Shown piece by piece: positions 27,232 to 36,120 of a stretch of 64,000 nucleotides of DNA (position 1 is its first letter; each line of letters opens with the position of its first letter). Position numbers and translations under genes: made by a program. Location: contig JBLHMB010000011.1 of NCBI GenBank assembly GCA_047621665.1, positions 1 through 64,000 of the forward strand. Direction: 5' to 3'. This DNA comes from Actimicrobium sp047621665 (lineage in GTDB: Bacteria; Pseudomonadota; Gammaproteobacteria; Burkholderiales; Burkholderiaceae_D). Below the pieces are notes generated by a model. It did no database searches and was not told the origin of the DNA. It was given only the letters and a program-made list of their open reading frames with translations.

Positions 27232-28239
27232 ATGGACAAAGGTAACGTCTCCATTTACTTCGTGCGCTCGGCCCTTGAAGCGGTCATTGCGCGCGGCATC
27301 GATCCGGCTGCGCTGTTGCGCAAAGCGGGTATCGCGCCTGTGCTCCTGCAATCTTCACAGAGTCGCGTCACTGCACAAAATTTCAGCACGTTGTGGCGCG
27401 GCGTCGCGCTGGCACTCGATGATGAACTGTTCAACCAGGACAGCCGGCGCATGAAGCCGGGCACGTTCGCGATGCTCAGCCAGGGCCTGATCCACTGCCC
27501 GACGCTGCGGCTGGCGCTGCTGCAAATGACGCGTTTTTTCAATTTGATTCTGGATGATTTTCAGTGTGCGCTGGAAGTTGATGATCGCCATGCCCATCTG
27601 GTCATTCGCGAAACAGCCGGACGTGCGCCGCATGTGTTCGGTGTCGAGACGCTGCTGATGATGCAGCATGGCGTGGCGTGCTGGCTGGTCGGACGGCGCA
27701 TCGCGATCCGCTCGGCGACCTTCGCGTATCCGGAACCGTCGCGCAGCGCCGAATACCAGCGCATGTATAGCGACCAGCTGTGCTTCGATGCGGACGCAAC
27801 CCGGCTCTCGTTCGAGCACTCCCATCTGGATTTGCCGGTGGTGCAGAACCGCGACAGCCTGAAGGATTTTCTGCGCGGCGCACCGGCCAATATCGTCCTG
27901 AAATACAAGAACACCACCGGCCTGTCCGCGCAAATCCGGCGCCGGTTGCGCACGGCAGCGCGCACCGAATGGCCTGATTTTGATGTGGTTGCCGACAGCC
28001 TGCATATGACGCCGTCAACACTGCGACGTCGGCTCGATGAAGAAGGCCAGACGTTTCAAACGATCAAGGATCAATTACGGCGCGACATGGCGGTTGATTT
28101 TTTATGTCACACCGAAAGAAGCATGGCCGATATTGCCGGCGATCTCGGTTTTGCCGAAGCCAGCGCATTTCATCGGGCCTTCAAGAAATGGACCGGTGCC
28201 AGTCCGGGGCAATACCGGCAACGTGTGCATGCACAGTAG
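27232..28239 (+). CDS. AraC family transcriptional regulator
   Basis: 335 aa with an N-terminal arabinose-binding-like domain of the OruR/ArgR type (about 15-200) and a C-terminal double HTH (DSLHMTPSTLRRRLDEEGQTFQTIKDQLRRDMAVDFL, then DIAGDLGFAEASAFHRAFKKWTGASPGQYR). It is divergent from icmF across a 188-base gap, which makes icmF the first candidate target. The start at MDKGNVSIYF fits family length; the open frame extends upstream to 27121 with ATGs at 27121 and 27166, none with a good ribosome site. In the gap, TATAGA at about 27097 with GAGACA 18 bases upstream could serve this gene. Confidence 0.9.
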   Translation: MDKGNVSIYFVRSALEAVIARGIDPAALLRKAGIAPVLLQSSQSRVTAQNFSTLWRGVALALDDELFNQDSRRMKPGTFAMLSQGLIHCPTLRLALLQMTRFFNLILDDFQCALEVDDRHAHLVIRETAGRAPHVFGVETLLMMQHGVACWLVGRRIAIRSATFAYPEPSRSAEYQRMYSDQLCFDADATRLSFEHSHLDLPVVQNRDSLKDFLRGAPANIVLKYKNTTGLSAQIRRRLRTAARTEWPDFDVVADSLHMTPSTLRRRLDEEGQTFQTIKDQLRRDMAVDFLCHTERSMADIAGDLGFAEASAFHRAFKKWTGASPGQYRQRVHAQ

Positions 28240-28309
28240 CGCCTTGAATTTTTGAAGAGACGGCGGCATATCGGAATGACATAGCTATCCAATAAGGAAT
28301 TACCAACCC

Positions 28310-28681
28310 ATGTCACAAGATCTCGTGCTCGACCAGCAAACCCAATCCATCAAGGACGTCGCGTGGTGGCTGTATATTTTCCACGCGCTGAGTCTGGTGT
28401 TTGCGCTGGGCGCGTTCTCGTGGATTCCGCTGATCATCAGCTATTTCAAACGCAGCGACGCCGCCGGCACCTTTGTCTATAGCCATCACAGCTGGCAAAT
28501 TGCATCGTTCTGGTGGTATCTGTTCTGGATCATCGCCGGCGGCTTGTGCTTCATCACCCTGATCGGGATTCCGCTGGCGTATCTGATCTGGTTCGGTGCG
28601 TGGCTATGGAAAGGGTATCGGCTGATCCGCGGCTTCATCGACCTTAATGACAACCGTCCGATGCCGTCGATGCAACGCTAA
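28310..28681 (+). CDS. DUF4870 family small membrane protein
   Basis: 123 aa with three hydrophobic segments (about 18-45, 64-80 and 82-105) and the DUF4870/Tic20-like pattern WWLYIFHALSLVF...YFKRSDAAGTFVYSHHSWQIASFWW. AAGGA lies before the ATG. Function unknown; families of this kind are inner-membrane proteins common in proteobacteria. It is 70 bases after the AraC gene and could be read through from it. Confidence 0.85.
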   Translation: MSQDLVLDQQTQSIKDVAWWLYIFHALSLVFALGAFSWIPLIISYFKRSDAAGTFVYSHHSWQIASFWWYLFWIIAGGLCFITLIGIPLAYLIWFGAWLWKGYRLIRGFIDLNDNRPMPSMQR

Positions 28682-28682
28682 T

Positions 28683-28704
28683 CCGGTAGCTTTTCGGCTA
28701 CCGG
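28683..28704. terminator. Hairpin between convergent genes
   Basis: 8-bp perfect stem CCGGTAGC / GCTACCGG with a 6-base loop in the 31-base gap between the DUF4870 gene and metC. There is no long T run on either side; it is probably a bidirectional 3' end. Confidence 0.5.
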
Positions 28705-28712
28705 TTGCCGGC

Positions 28713-29885
28713 TCAGCCGGCGATGGCGTCCAGCGCGCGCGCGATATCGGCGATCAGGTCGCGCGGATCTTCCAGTCCGATATTGAAGCGCACCAGCTGG
28801 CCGGTATGCGACCAGCTTTTACGCATGCCTGCCATGCGGTAGGGCACACACAAGCTGTTACTGCCACCCCAGCTGAAACCGATACGGAACAACTGCAGGC
28901 TATCGACAAAACGGTCGGTTTGCGCTTCCGTAAAACGGGGATCGAAGATCACCGAGAACAGGCCACCGGCACCGGTGAAGTCGCGCTGCCAATGGGCGTG
29001 ACCGGGACAATCTTCGAGGGCCGGATGCAGCACGGTGGCAATTTCCGGACGGCTTTTGAGCCAGCTGGCGATCGTGCGCGCACCGGTGTCATGCGCCTTG
29101 AAACGCAATGGCATGCTCGGCAAACTACGCAGCACCAGATAGACATCATCCATCCCGACGCCCATCCCAAGCCGCATGTGCGCCAGGCCGAGTTGCTGCG
29201 CAATCGCCGCATCCCGCGTGAGCACCGCACCCATCAACACGTCGGAGCCGCCGGACTGGTACTTGGTCAGCGCCTGCATGATGATGTCGACACCATGCTC
29301 GAAGGCACGGAAAGCCAGTCCGGCCGACCAGGTATTGTCGATCGCCACCAGCACGCCACGCGCATGGGCGGCGGCGCACAGCGCCGGAATATCCGGCACT
29401 TCCATCGTGATCGAGCCGGGTGCCTCGGTCCATAGCAAGCGTGTGTTGGGCTCGATCAGCGCATCAATGTCGGCGCCTATCATCGGATCGTAGAAGCGCA
29501 CGCTGATGCCGTGGTCCTGGCCCAGCCACTGCGCCATGTCGCGGTTGGGGCCGTAGACATTGTCGGGCAACAGCACGTCGTCGCCGCTTTTCAGCAAGCC
29601 GAGATTGATCAGCGCAATGGCCGCCAGCCCGCTCGGTGCCAGCAGGCAATGATGGGCGTCTTCGATTTCGGCCAGACGGGCTTCGAGCGTGAATGAGGTC
29701 GGCGTGCCATGCAGGCCGTAGGTGTACGAATTCTTGTGCTGCCAACTGCGCGAGCGCATCGCCGCGACGTCCTTGAAGACTACTGTCGACGCGTGATGGA
29801 TAGGCATCGGGAAGGCTTCGAAGCCTTCCGGTGCGGTGTAGTCGCTGTGACTGAGCCGGGTTTGCAGAGATTTTGGATGGGTCAT
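28713..29885 (-). CDS. metC: Cystathionine beta-lyase (PLP-dependent)
   Basis: 390 aa Cys/Met-metabolism PLP enzyme; MetC splits cystathionine into homocysteine, pyruvate and ammonia. Seen: SYTYGLHGTPTSFTLEARLAEIE near the N-terminus, the aspartate of VAIDNTWSAG, the PLP-binding lysine in LTKYQSGGSDVLMG, and the C-terminal SWGGSNSL. A GGAG sits before the ATG. It lies 36 bases after rimO on the same strand. A cystathionine gamma-lyase or synthase role cannot be excluded, but the pattern favours beta-lyase. Confidence 0.9.
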   Translation of the reverse strand: MTHPKSLQTRLSHSDYTAPEGFEAFPMPIHHASTVVFKDVAAMRSRSWQHKNSYTYGLHGTPTSFTLEARLAEIEDAHHCLLAPSGLAAIALINLGLLKSGDDVLLPDNVYGPNRDMAQWLGQDHGISVRFYDPMIGADIDALIEPNTRLLWTEAPGSITMEVPDIPALCAAAHARGVLVAIDNTWSAGLAFRAFEHGVDIIMQALTKYQSGGSDVLMGAVLTRDAAIAQQLGLAHMRLGMGVGMDDVYLVLRSLPSMPLRFKAHDTGARTIASWLKSRPEIATVLHPALEDCPGHAHWQRDFTGAGGLFSVIFDPRFTEAQTDRFVDSLQLFRIGFSWGGSNSLCVPYRMAGMRKSWSHTGQLVRFNIGLEDPRDLIADIARALDAIAG

Positions 29886-29921
29886 GCCTTGCTCTCCATG
29901 AACAGTGTGCGGAAATTAAAT

Positions 29922-31337
29922 TTACTGCGCTTCGCCCCACAGGTCATGCGCGTCGGAGGCGGTAATCTCGACCTCGACGAAATCGCCGACCTTGAGTTTG
30001 CGGTGCGGCTCAAACGGCGGCTTGACGTAGACCACGCCATCGATTTCCGGTGCATCGGCCGACGAGCGCCCTACGCCACCGCTGCCATCAAGCGCATCGA
30101 TAAGAACGCGCACGGTCTTGCCGACCTTGGCTTTCAGACGCTTGGTTGAAATCTGTTCCTGTAACAGCATGACGCGGCCACGCCGCTCTTCACGCAGTTC
30201 TTCCGGCACCGGATTGTCCAGCGCATTGGCAGTCGCCCCTTCGACTGGCGAGTAGGCAAAGCAGCCTAACCGGTCAATTTCAGCTTCTTTCAGGAAGTCC
30301 AGCAGGTACTCGAACTCGGCTTCGGTCTCGCCGGGAAAGCCGGCAATGAAGGTCGAGCGGATCGTGATGTCGGGACTCATCGCGCGCCAGGCCTGGATGC
30401 GCTCGATGTTCTTTTCGCCATTGGCGGGACGCTTCATGCGCTTGAGCACATCCGGATGGGCATGCTGCAATGGCACGTCGAGGTATGGCAGCACGTGGCC
30501 CTGGTTCATCAGCGGGATGATGGCATCGACATGCGGATACGGATAAACGTAATGCAGGCGCACCCACGCGCCATGCTGTTTGGCCAGTTCGCCCAGTGCT
30601 TCAACCAGTTGCGTCATGTGGGTCTTGACCGGACGACCGTTCCAGAAGCCCATGCGGAATTTGACATCGACACCATAGGCGCTAGTGTCTTGCGAGATCA
30701 CCAGCAATTCGCGCACGCCGGCCTTGAACAGGTTCTCGGCTTCCAGCATGACTTCGGCGATCGGGCGCGACACGAGGTCGCCACGCATCGACGGGATGAT
30801 GCAGAAACTGCAGCGGTGATTGCAGCCTTCTGAAATTTTCAGGTAGGCAAAATGTTTCGGCGTCAGTTTGACGCCTTGTGGCGGCACCAGATCGAGGAAC
30901 GGTGCATGCGGTTTAGGCAGATGAATGTGGACCGCGTCCATGACTTCACCGAGTGCATGCGGGCCGGTCACGGCCAGTACTTTCGGGTGAACTTTCAGGA
31001 TGATGTCTTCGCCGTTGGCATCTTTCTTCGCACCCAGGCAACCGGTGACGATGACCTTGCCGTTTTCGTGCAGTGCTTCGCCGATGGCATCCAGCGATTC
31101 CTGTACCGCTGCATCGATGAAGCCGCAGGTATTGACGATGACGAGGTCGGCACCATCGTAGGACTTGGCGGTCTCGTAGCCTTCGGCGCGCAGCTGCGTC
31201 AGGATTTGCTCGGAATCGACCAAGGCTTTGGGGCAACCGAGCGAGACAAAACCGACTTTGGGAGCGCTGACAGGAAGGACTGCAATGGGAATGACAGCAG
31301 GGATGACGGCGGGGATGACGGCGGATGGACTGGACAT
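29922..31337 (-). CDS. rimO: RimO, ribosomal protein S12 methylthiotransferase
   Basis: Radical-SAM enzyme (471 aa) adding a methylthio group to the conserved aspartate of ribosomal protein S12. It has an N-terminal UPF0004 domain with Fe-S cysteines (SLGCPKALVDSE, NTCGFID, TGCLGAK), the radical-SAM CNHRCSFC near residue 170, and a C-terminal TRAM domain. The start at ATG 31337 gives an unusual N-terminus with AVIP repeated three times, encoded by imperfect 12-base repeats; a TTG at 31364 is the alternative. It sits between phaR and metC, all on the same strand. Confidence 0.94.
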   Translation of the reverse strand: MSSPSAVIPAVIPAVIPIAVLPVSAPKVGFVSLGCPKALVDSEQILTQLRAEGYETAKSYDGADLVIVNTCGFIDAAVQESLDAIGEALHENGKVIVTGCLGAKKDANGEDIILKVHPKVLAVTGPHALGEVMDAVHIHLPKPHAPFLDLVPPQGVKLTPKHFAYLKISEGCNHRCSFCIIPSMRGDLVSRPIAEVMLEAENLFKAGVRELLVISQDTSAYGVDVKFRMGFWNGRPVKTHMTQLVEALGELAKQHGAWVRLHYVYPYPHVDAIIPLMNQGHVLPYLDVPLQHAHPDVLKRMKRPANGEKNIERIQAWRAMSPDITIRSTFIAGFPGETEAEFEYLLDFLKEAEIDRLGCFAYSPVEGATANALDNPVPEELREERRGRVMLLQEQISTKRLKAKVGKTVRVLIDALDGSGGVGRSSADAPEIDGVVYVKPPFEPHRKLKVGDFVEVEITASDAHDLWGEAQ

Positions 31338-31424
31338 GAGATAGGGGCGTAAAAAAGGGCACAAAAAGCGAAGCCGCCATTGTACCCTTTGCGCCGCTCC
31401 GGACCGGCCGGGTTCTTGGGGGAG

Positions 31425-31985
31425 TTACTTCTTGTTCGACGGATCCAGCGGATTGAACGGAAATGCGCCGAACATCGATTTGGTCTGGTTCTGCATCTGC
31501 TCCTGCATTTGCACGAACAGGTTCTTGCTCTGTTCAATGTAGTTGCTGGTGATCCCCTGCATCATCGGTCCCTGGACATTCATGAACTGGGTCCACATCT
31601 CGGGACTGAACGGTTTGCCTTCGTACATACCCTTTGAATTGGAGGTCAGCTGATCCTGGATGTCGATGAAGGCCTGAATATTTTTTTCCAGATAATTGCC
31701 CATCATGCCCTGCATCGCATGACCGTAGTAGCGGATGATCTGCGATAGCGCTTCGCTGGAAAACATCGGCGAACCGTTTGATTCTTCTTCGAGAATAATT
31801 TGCAGCAGGATGGCGCGGGTCAGGTCATCGTTGGTCTTGGCATCAATGACCATGAAGACTTCGTTTTCCAGCACCAGTTGCTTGACATCGACCAGCGTAA
31901 TGTAGGAGCTGGTCTGGGTGTCGTACAACCGGCGGTTCGGATACTTCTTGATCAGTCGATCGGCGGCTTTTTTAACGCTGTTCAT
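31425..31985 (-). CDS. phaR: PhaR, polyhydroxyalkanoate synthesis repressor
   Basis: 186 aa regulator that binds DNA and PHA granules and represses phasin genes and itself until polymer forms. The conserved N-terminal PHB/PHA accumulation regulator domain (IKKYPNRRLYDTQTSSYITLVDVK) is at residues 11-35, followed by the PHB_acc repeats (IRYYGHAMQGMMGNYLEKN). The C-terminus is rich in Q, M and N (VQMQEQMQNQTKSMFG). The start MNSVKKAAD at 31985 is preferred over an in-frame ATG four codons upstream. It lies downstream of phaC, with a candidate own-operator in between. Confidence 0.93.
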   Translation of the reverse strand: MNSVKKAADRLIKKYPNRRLYDTQTSSYITLVDVKQLVLENEVFMVIDAKTNDDLTRAILLQIILEEESNGSPMFSSEALSQIIRYYGHAMQGMMGNYLEKNIQAFIDIQDQLTSNSKGMYEGKPFSPEMWTQFMNVQGPMMQGITSNYIEQSKNLFVQMQEQMQNQTKSMFGAFPFNPLDPSNKK

Positions 31986-32065
31986 AGACAATCCCACTTA
32001 TTGCGTCGTAACGCATCTTCGTTAGTCACTACCGAATTGAACGCTCGTTCTTTTCGAGCTTCAAT

Positions 32066-32071
32066 ATTATA
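32066..32071 (-). promoter_or_regulatory. Candidate -10 of phaR
   Basis: TATAAT on the minus strand, about 80 bases upstream of phaR. A small imperfect hairpin (GCTCG / CGAGC) follows in the presumed leader. No good -35 is present. Confidence 0.35.
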
Positions 32072-32134
32072 GGGTCAAACTACCCCGGCACCGCCGCAGT
32101 TGCCGGAGTTCTAGTACTTCTGATAGCTGATTGT

Positions 32135-32159
32135 CCATCGCAGCACAGTGCTGCAATGG
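32135..32159. promoter_or_regulatory. 25-base dyad, candidate PhaR operator
   Basis: Symmetric sequence CCAT.GCAGCAC-A-GTGCTGC.ATGG centred at 32147, perfect over the 15-base core, in the 238-base phaC-phaR gap about 150 bases upstream of phaR. PhaR proteins bind TGC-rich dyads near phaR and phaP genes, so autoregulation is plausible. It has no U tract, so a terminator for phaC is less likely. Confidence 0.5.
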
Positions 32160-32223
32160 ATCCGGCTTCGTATTTGAAAATTACCGTCGGGTGACCGGTA
32201 GCAACAGGGGCGATTACCGTCAG

Positions 32224-33942
32224 TCAACCAGCCTTGGCTTTAACGTATCGCCCCGGTGCGGATTCGATGACCGGGTAGCCGGCATTACCATAGGCGCGCG
32301 GCTTGACTTGTTTGCCGGCATGCTTTTGCAGGAAAGTGGCCCACGATGGCCACCAGCTACCGGGTTGCTCGGTGGATTTTTCCATCCACTCGGCAGCCGA
32401 TTTGGCCGGCTTCTCATTACTCCAGAAACTGCGCTTGTTTTTAGCCGGGGCGTTGATGACACCGGCGATATGCCCGGAAGCACCGACGACAAACTGGTTC
32501 AGTTTCGGATGCTTGGGATTGAGCAGCGCCATCGATGCATAAGCCGACGCCCACGGCACGATATGGTCTTCGCGCGACGCATACAAAAAGGTCGGTGCGG
32601 CGATCTTACCGAAGTCGACCGGCTCGCCCAGCACGCTGACCTTGCCGGGATGCTTGAGGCCATCTTCGAGATACGTATTGCGCAAGTACCAGCAAAACAT
32701 CGGTCCCGGCAAATTGGTACTGTCGGAATTCCAGTACAGCAGGTCGAACGCCGGTGGCGCTTCGCCTTTCAGATAATTCGATTTGACGTAGCTCCAGACC
32801 AGATCATTCGACCGCAGGCTGGAAAAGGTCTGGGCAAACTCCTTGCCTTCCATCAATCCGCCGTTGCCGATAGCTTGCTCGCGCTTGACTACGGCTTCCT
32901 CGTCAACGAAGACATCAATGATGCCGGTGTCCGTAAAGTCGAGGAACGCGGTCAGCAGCGTGAGGCTGGCGACGGGCTTTTCGCCGCGGGCAAACAGCAG
33001 CGCCAGCGCGGTCGACAGGATGGTGCCGCCGACACAGAAACCAAGCGCATTGATCTGCTCCTGGCCGGAGATTTCCTGTGTCACCGAGATCGCCTTGAAT
33101 GCACCCGCTTCGATGTAATCATCCCAGGTCAGATGTCCCAGTGAGGCATCCGGATTACGCCAGGAAATCAGGAACACGGTATGGCCTTGCTCGACGGCGT
33201 AGCGTACCAGCGAATTCTCCGGTTGCAGGTCGAGAATGTAGTACTTGTTGATGCACGGCGGCATGATCAGCAGCGGCCGCTCGAACACGGTCTTGGTCAG
33301 CGGCTTGTATTGCAGCAGCTGGAACAGTTCGTTTTCGAACACCACGGCACCTTCCGTGGTGGCGACATTTTTGCCGACTTCGAAGGCGGTTTCATCGGTC
33401 TGCGAAATACGGCCCTTTTGCATATCGGCCAGTAACTGCGTCATGCCGCGTGTGAGACTTTCGCCTTTTGTATCGAGCAGCAATTGCTGTGCTTCGGGGT
33501 TAGTCCCCAGGAAGTTTGCCGGCGACATCGCATCGACCAGTTGCTGCACATTGAAGCGGATTTTTTCCTTGACCTTTGGGGTGGCCTTGACCGCATCGCT
33601 CATCGCATTAAGAAACTTCGCATTGAGCAAATAGGCCGAGGCGTTAAATGCGCCCGCCGGATTGGATTGCCAGGCCGGTGCGCTGAAGCGCTTGTCATTC
33701 GCGGCCGGTGTCGACGCACCCATCGTGTTTTGCCACAACGTACCCAGTTCCTGCAGGTACGCGACCTGCAACGCCGCCATCGCAGCCGGATCGAGTTCGA
33801 CAGCGGGCAACCCGGGAACGGCCGATGGGCCTCCTGGTGTCGAGGGCAACTGCAAAGGTTTGAGCAAATTCTGCCACTGGGTCGTGTCGGCCAACTGGGC
33901 CATCCAGGCGGGCATTGCGGCAAGCGGATCAGGTCGAGTCAT
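32224..33942 (-). CDS. phaC: PhaC, class I polyhydroxyalkanoate synthase
   Basis: 572 aa enzyme polymerising (R)-3-hydroxyacyl-CoA into PHA granules. The lipase-like box GFCVGGT has catalytic C303; the catalytic His is in GASGHIAGVINAP near the C-terminus, and the aspartate is expected in the FLDFTDTGIIDVF region or just after. The class I N-terminal domain (NPAGAFNASAYLLNAKFLNAMSDAV) is complete and the C-terminus ends VKAKAG. It forms a locus with phaR; the bktB thiolase at 17 kb could supply monomers. phaA and phaB are not in the window. Confidence 0.95.
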   Translation of the reverse strand: MTRPDPLAAMPAWMAQLADTTQWQNLLKPLQLPSTPGGPSAVPGLPAVELDPAAMAALQVAYLQELGTLWQNTMGASTPAANDKRFSAPAWQSNPAGAFNASAYLLNAKFLNAMSDAVKATPKVKEKIRFNVQQLVDAMSPANFLGTNPEAQQLLLDTKGESLTRGMTQLLADMQKGRISQTDETAFEVGKNVATTEGAVVFENELFQLLQYKPLTKTVFERPLLIMPPCINKYYILDLQPENSLVRYAVEQGHTVFLISWRNPDASLGHLTWDDYIEAGAFKAISVTQEISGQEQINALGFCVGGTILSTALALLFARGEKPVASLTLLTAFLDFTDTGIIDVFVDEEAVVKREQAIGNGGLMEGKEFAQTFSSLRSNDLVWSYVKSNYLKGEAPPAFDLLYWNSDSTNLPGPMFCWYLRNTYLEDGLKHPGKVSVLGEPVDFGKIAAPTFLYASREDHIVPWASAYASMALLNPKHPKLNQFVVGASGHIAGVINAPAKNKRSFWSNEKPAKSAAEWMEKSTEQPGSWWPSWATFLQKHAGKQVKPRAYGNAGYPVIESAPGRYVKAKAG

Positions 33943-33998
33943 GCGGAGCTCTTCGTTTCAGGTATCGTTGCGGTTTATCGGAGTCGAACGGAATCAAC

Positions 33999-34250
33999 AT
34001 GCATTTGTATCTGGTAGCCATCGCCTGGGTGTACGTCGTCTTGCTGATGGCGATGACGGAAACTTCATTCGTTGCTGGTGTAATGACTTTTTTCTTTTAC
34101 TGTGTCTTTCCGTTATCGATCCTTTTATACGTGATGGGCACACCATCACGCAAGAGAAAGCGGCAAGCGGCAGAAAAAGCCAAGCGTCTTGCCGTAGCTG
34201 AAAGTGAAAGCGAAAGCAAAATAGAGAAGGTCAATGTTCCCGAGCCGTAA
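33999..34250 (+). CDS. Small two-span membrane protein of unknown function
   Basis: 83 aa: two hydrophobic segments (about 2-18 and 25-46, separated by METSFVAG), then a basic, charged tail (PSRKRKRQAAEKAKR). The start at MHLYLVAIAW is chosen because upstream residues of the open frame overlap the phaC start region. It is divergent from phaC by 56 bases. The hydrophobic pattern and family-like look support a real gene; no function is known. Confidence 0.7.
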   Translation: MHLYLVAIAWVYVVLLMAMTETSFVAGVMTFFFYCVFPLSILLYVMGTPSRKRKRQAAEKAKRLAVAESESESKIEKVNVPEP

Positions 34251-34260
34251 TACCGCTCGA

Positions 34261-35013
34261 TCAATCCAGCCAGATCAGTGACGCCATCCTGCCGGTCTGC
34301 CCATTGCGCCGGTACGAATAGAACTGGTCTGATCCGGTGACCGTGCAATGAGTTCCACCGGCCACCTGCAAGACGCCCTGCCCGGCCAGAATCAGTCGTG
34401 CCAGCTGGTACAGATCTGCCAGATATTTTTCCTTGTGTTCAGGTCGCGCCGTAAACGCCACGGCCGCATCCGGGTTACTTGAAACAAAAGCGTCGACCAC
34501 CTCGCTACCCACCTCAAATTGTTGCGGACCGATTGCCGGACCAAGCCAGGCGAGCAATTCGCCGGCCCCCTTTTTTTGCATTGCCGCCACGCTGTTTTGC
34601 AGCACGCCGCCCGCCAGTCCGCGCCAGCCTGCGTGCGCTGCCCCGACAACCGAGCCGGACACATCGCAGAACAGCACCGGCAAGCAATCCGCCGTCAAAA
34701 TCGCACAGACCACACCGGCCTGATCGCTGATGCTGGCATCGGCTTGCGGCGCACCTTCTACTTTGCCGGCATCCAGCACGACGGTGCCGTGCACCTGCGT
34801 GAGCCAGGCCGGCTCCGCCGGCAGCATCCGGCGCAAGCGTTCGCGGTGATGCCGGACCGAAGCGGGATCATCGCCGACATGCACGCCCAGGTTAAAGCCG
34901 CCGCCTTGCCGGCCATCATCGAAAGGTGGCAAGCTGATCCCACCAACGCGCGTCGTGCTGATGGCCCGCACCTGGCGGGGTAACTGCGGCCAGTCGGGAG
35001 CCAGGATTGTCAA
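34261..35013 (-). CDS. pgeF: PgeF/YfiH-type laccase-domain protein
   Basis: 250 aa multicopper-oxidase-like (DUF152) protein; E. coli YfiH (PgeF) removes mis-incorporated amino acids from peptidoglycan precursors, and relatives were once called polyphenol oxidases. The zinc/copper ligands are in HGTVV, ADCLPVLFCD and GAAHAGWRGLAGG, and the C-terminal YSYRRNGQTGR is conserved. The start is a TTG at 35013, four bases after the rluD stop, with GAGG upstream and no ATG nearby. It is co-transcribed with rluD, a common pairing. Confidence 0.9.
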   Translation of the reverse strand: MTILAPDWPQLPRQVRAISTTRVGGISLPPFDDGRQGGGFNLGVHVGDDPASVRHHRERLRRMLPAEPAWLTQVHGTVVLDAGKVEGAPQADASISDQAGVVCAILTADCLPVLFCDVSGSVVGAAHAGWRGLAGGVLQNSVAAMQKKGAGELLAWLGPAIGPQQFEVGSEVVDAFVSSNPDAAVAFTARPEHKEKYLADLYQLARLILAGQGVLQVAGGTHCTVTGSDQFYSYRRNGQTGRMASLIWLD

Positions 35014-35017
35014 TGCC

Positions 35018-36085
35018 TCATTCCTCGACGGACTCCTGATACGAGTCGTCCATCATGTCCGGTTCAGGAATTCCAGCCGAGGCAATCAATTCGGCGAAAT
35101 CATCCGCCAATGGCACGCGCCATTCGATGTCTTCGCCTGTGACCGGATGAACCAGACCGAGACGGCGTGCCTGCAATGCCTGGCGATGAAAGGCCGGCGC
35201 CAGATGCTGCTTGCCGTAGAGCGTGTCACCGACCAGCGCAAAACCGATCGATTGCATGTGCACGCGAATCTGGTGAGTACGGCCGGTTTCGAGGCGGCAG
35301 CACATCAGGCTGACCGGACGGCGGTCCAGCAAACCCGATTCGATCCGCTCGAAATGGGTGATCGCCGGCTTGGCAGACATGCTCTCAATCACGGCCATCC
35401 TGATCCGGTCGCGCGGGTGCCGGCCCATCGACGCATCGATGGTCCCGCTCAGGTTCGGGGTACCCCAGACCAGCGCAAAGTACTCGCGCTTGACGGTGCG
35501 TGCCGCCAGTTGCCGTACCAGATCGGTGTGTACCTCAAGCGTCTTGGCCACCACCATCAGGCCACTGGTGTCCTTGTCGAGCCGATGCACGATGCCGGCA
35601 CGCGGCACGCCGATCAGTGCCGGCCAGTAATGCAGCAGGCCATTGAGCAAGGTGCCGGACCAGTTACCCGATCCGGGATGCACGACCAGTCCGGCTGGTT
35701 TGTTGACGACAATAATCGCAGCGTCTTCGTAGACAATATTGAGGGCCATCTCTTCGGGCGTGAAGGCAGTATCTTCGGGTGCAGCCTGCGGCAAGACGAT
35801 GATGTGTTCATCGCCGTACACCGTCATGCGGGTGCGTCCGACCTTGCCGTCAACGGTGACGAAACCATCGTCAATCCATTGCTGCATGCGGCTGCGCGAA
35901 AACTGTGGAACCAGACGGGCAACAACTTTGTCCAACCGGTCGCCGCAGTCGCCGGGTGTCAGATCCAGTTCGATAGGCGGCATGTCAGGCAAGCCGCCGG
36001 TATATTCTTCCTGCTCATCAATATCGAGGTCGGGCAGGTTTTCCGCATCATCCAACGGTGGCGTTAAGTTCACGGCAAGTCCCAT
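35018..36085 (-). CDS. rluD: RluD, 23S rRNA pseudouridine synthase
   Basis: 355 aa enzyme making pseudouridines in helix 69 of 23S rRNA (1911, 1915, 1917 in E. coli). It has an acidic N-terminal extension of about 35 residues (DDAENLPDLDIDEQEE), an S4 RNA-binding domain at ~47-100 (RLDKVVARLVPQFSRSRMQQWIDDGFVTVDG), and catalytic D170 in HRLDKDTSG. It is divergent from bamD, an arrangement widespread in beta- and gammaproteobacteria, and is followed by pgeF. Confidence 0.94.
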   Translation of the reverse strand: MGLAVNLTPPLDDAENLPDLDIDEQEEYTGGLPDMPPIELDLTPGDCGDRLDKVVARLVPQFSRSRMQQWIDDGFVTVDGKVGRTRMTVYGDEHIIVLPQAAPEDTAFTPEEMALNIVYEDAAIIVVNKPAGLVVHPGSGNWSGTLLNGLLHYWPALIGVPRAGIVHRLDKDTSGLMVVAKTLEVHTDLVRQLAARTVKREYFALVWGTPNLSGTIDASMGRHPRDRIRMAVIESMSAKPAITHFERIESGLLDRRPVSLMCCRLETGRTHQIRVHMQSIGFALVGDTLYGKQHLAPAFHRQALQARRLGLVHPVTGEDIEWRVPLADDFAELIASAGIPEPDMMDDSYQESVEE

Positions 36086-36095
36086 CGGCTATAAT
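36067..36095 (+). promoter_or_regulatory. Candidate bamD promoter
   Basis: TATAAT at 36090-36095 with a weak -35 (AGTTCA, 36067-36072, spacer 17) overlapping the rluD start. It would put transcription start near 36102 and the whole 12-bp repeat array in the bamD leader. Confidence 0.45.
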
Positions 36096-36120
36096 CAGCC
36101 GCTTAATTAGTACTAAAAAA

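Noticed and set aside
32131..33144. 337-codon frame antisense to phaC
   Set aside because: Shadow of PhaC, no start signals.
34955..36067. 370-codon frame antisense to rluD/pgeF
   Set aside because: Both sense genes carry catalytic motifs; the antisense product is unlike any family.
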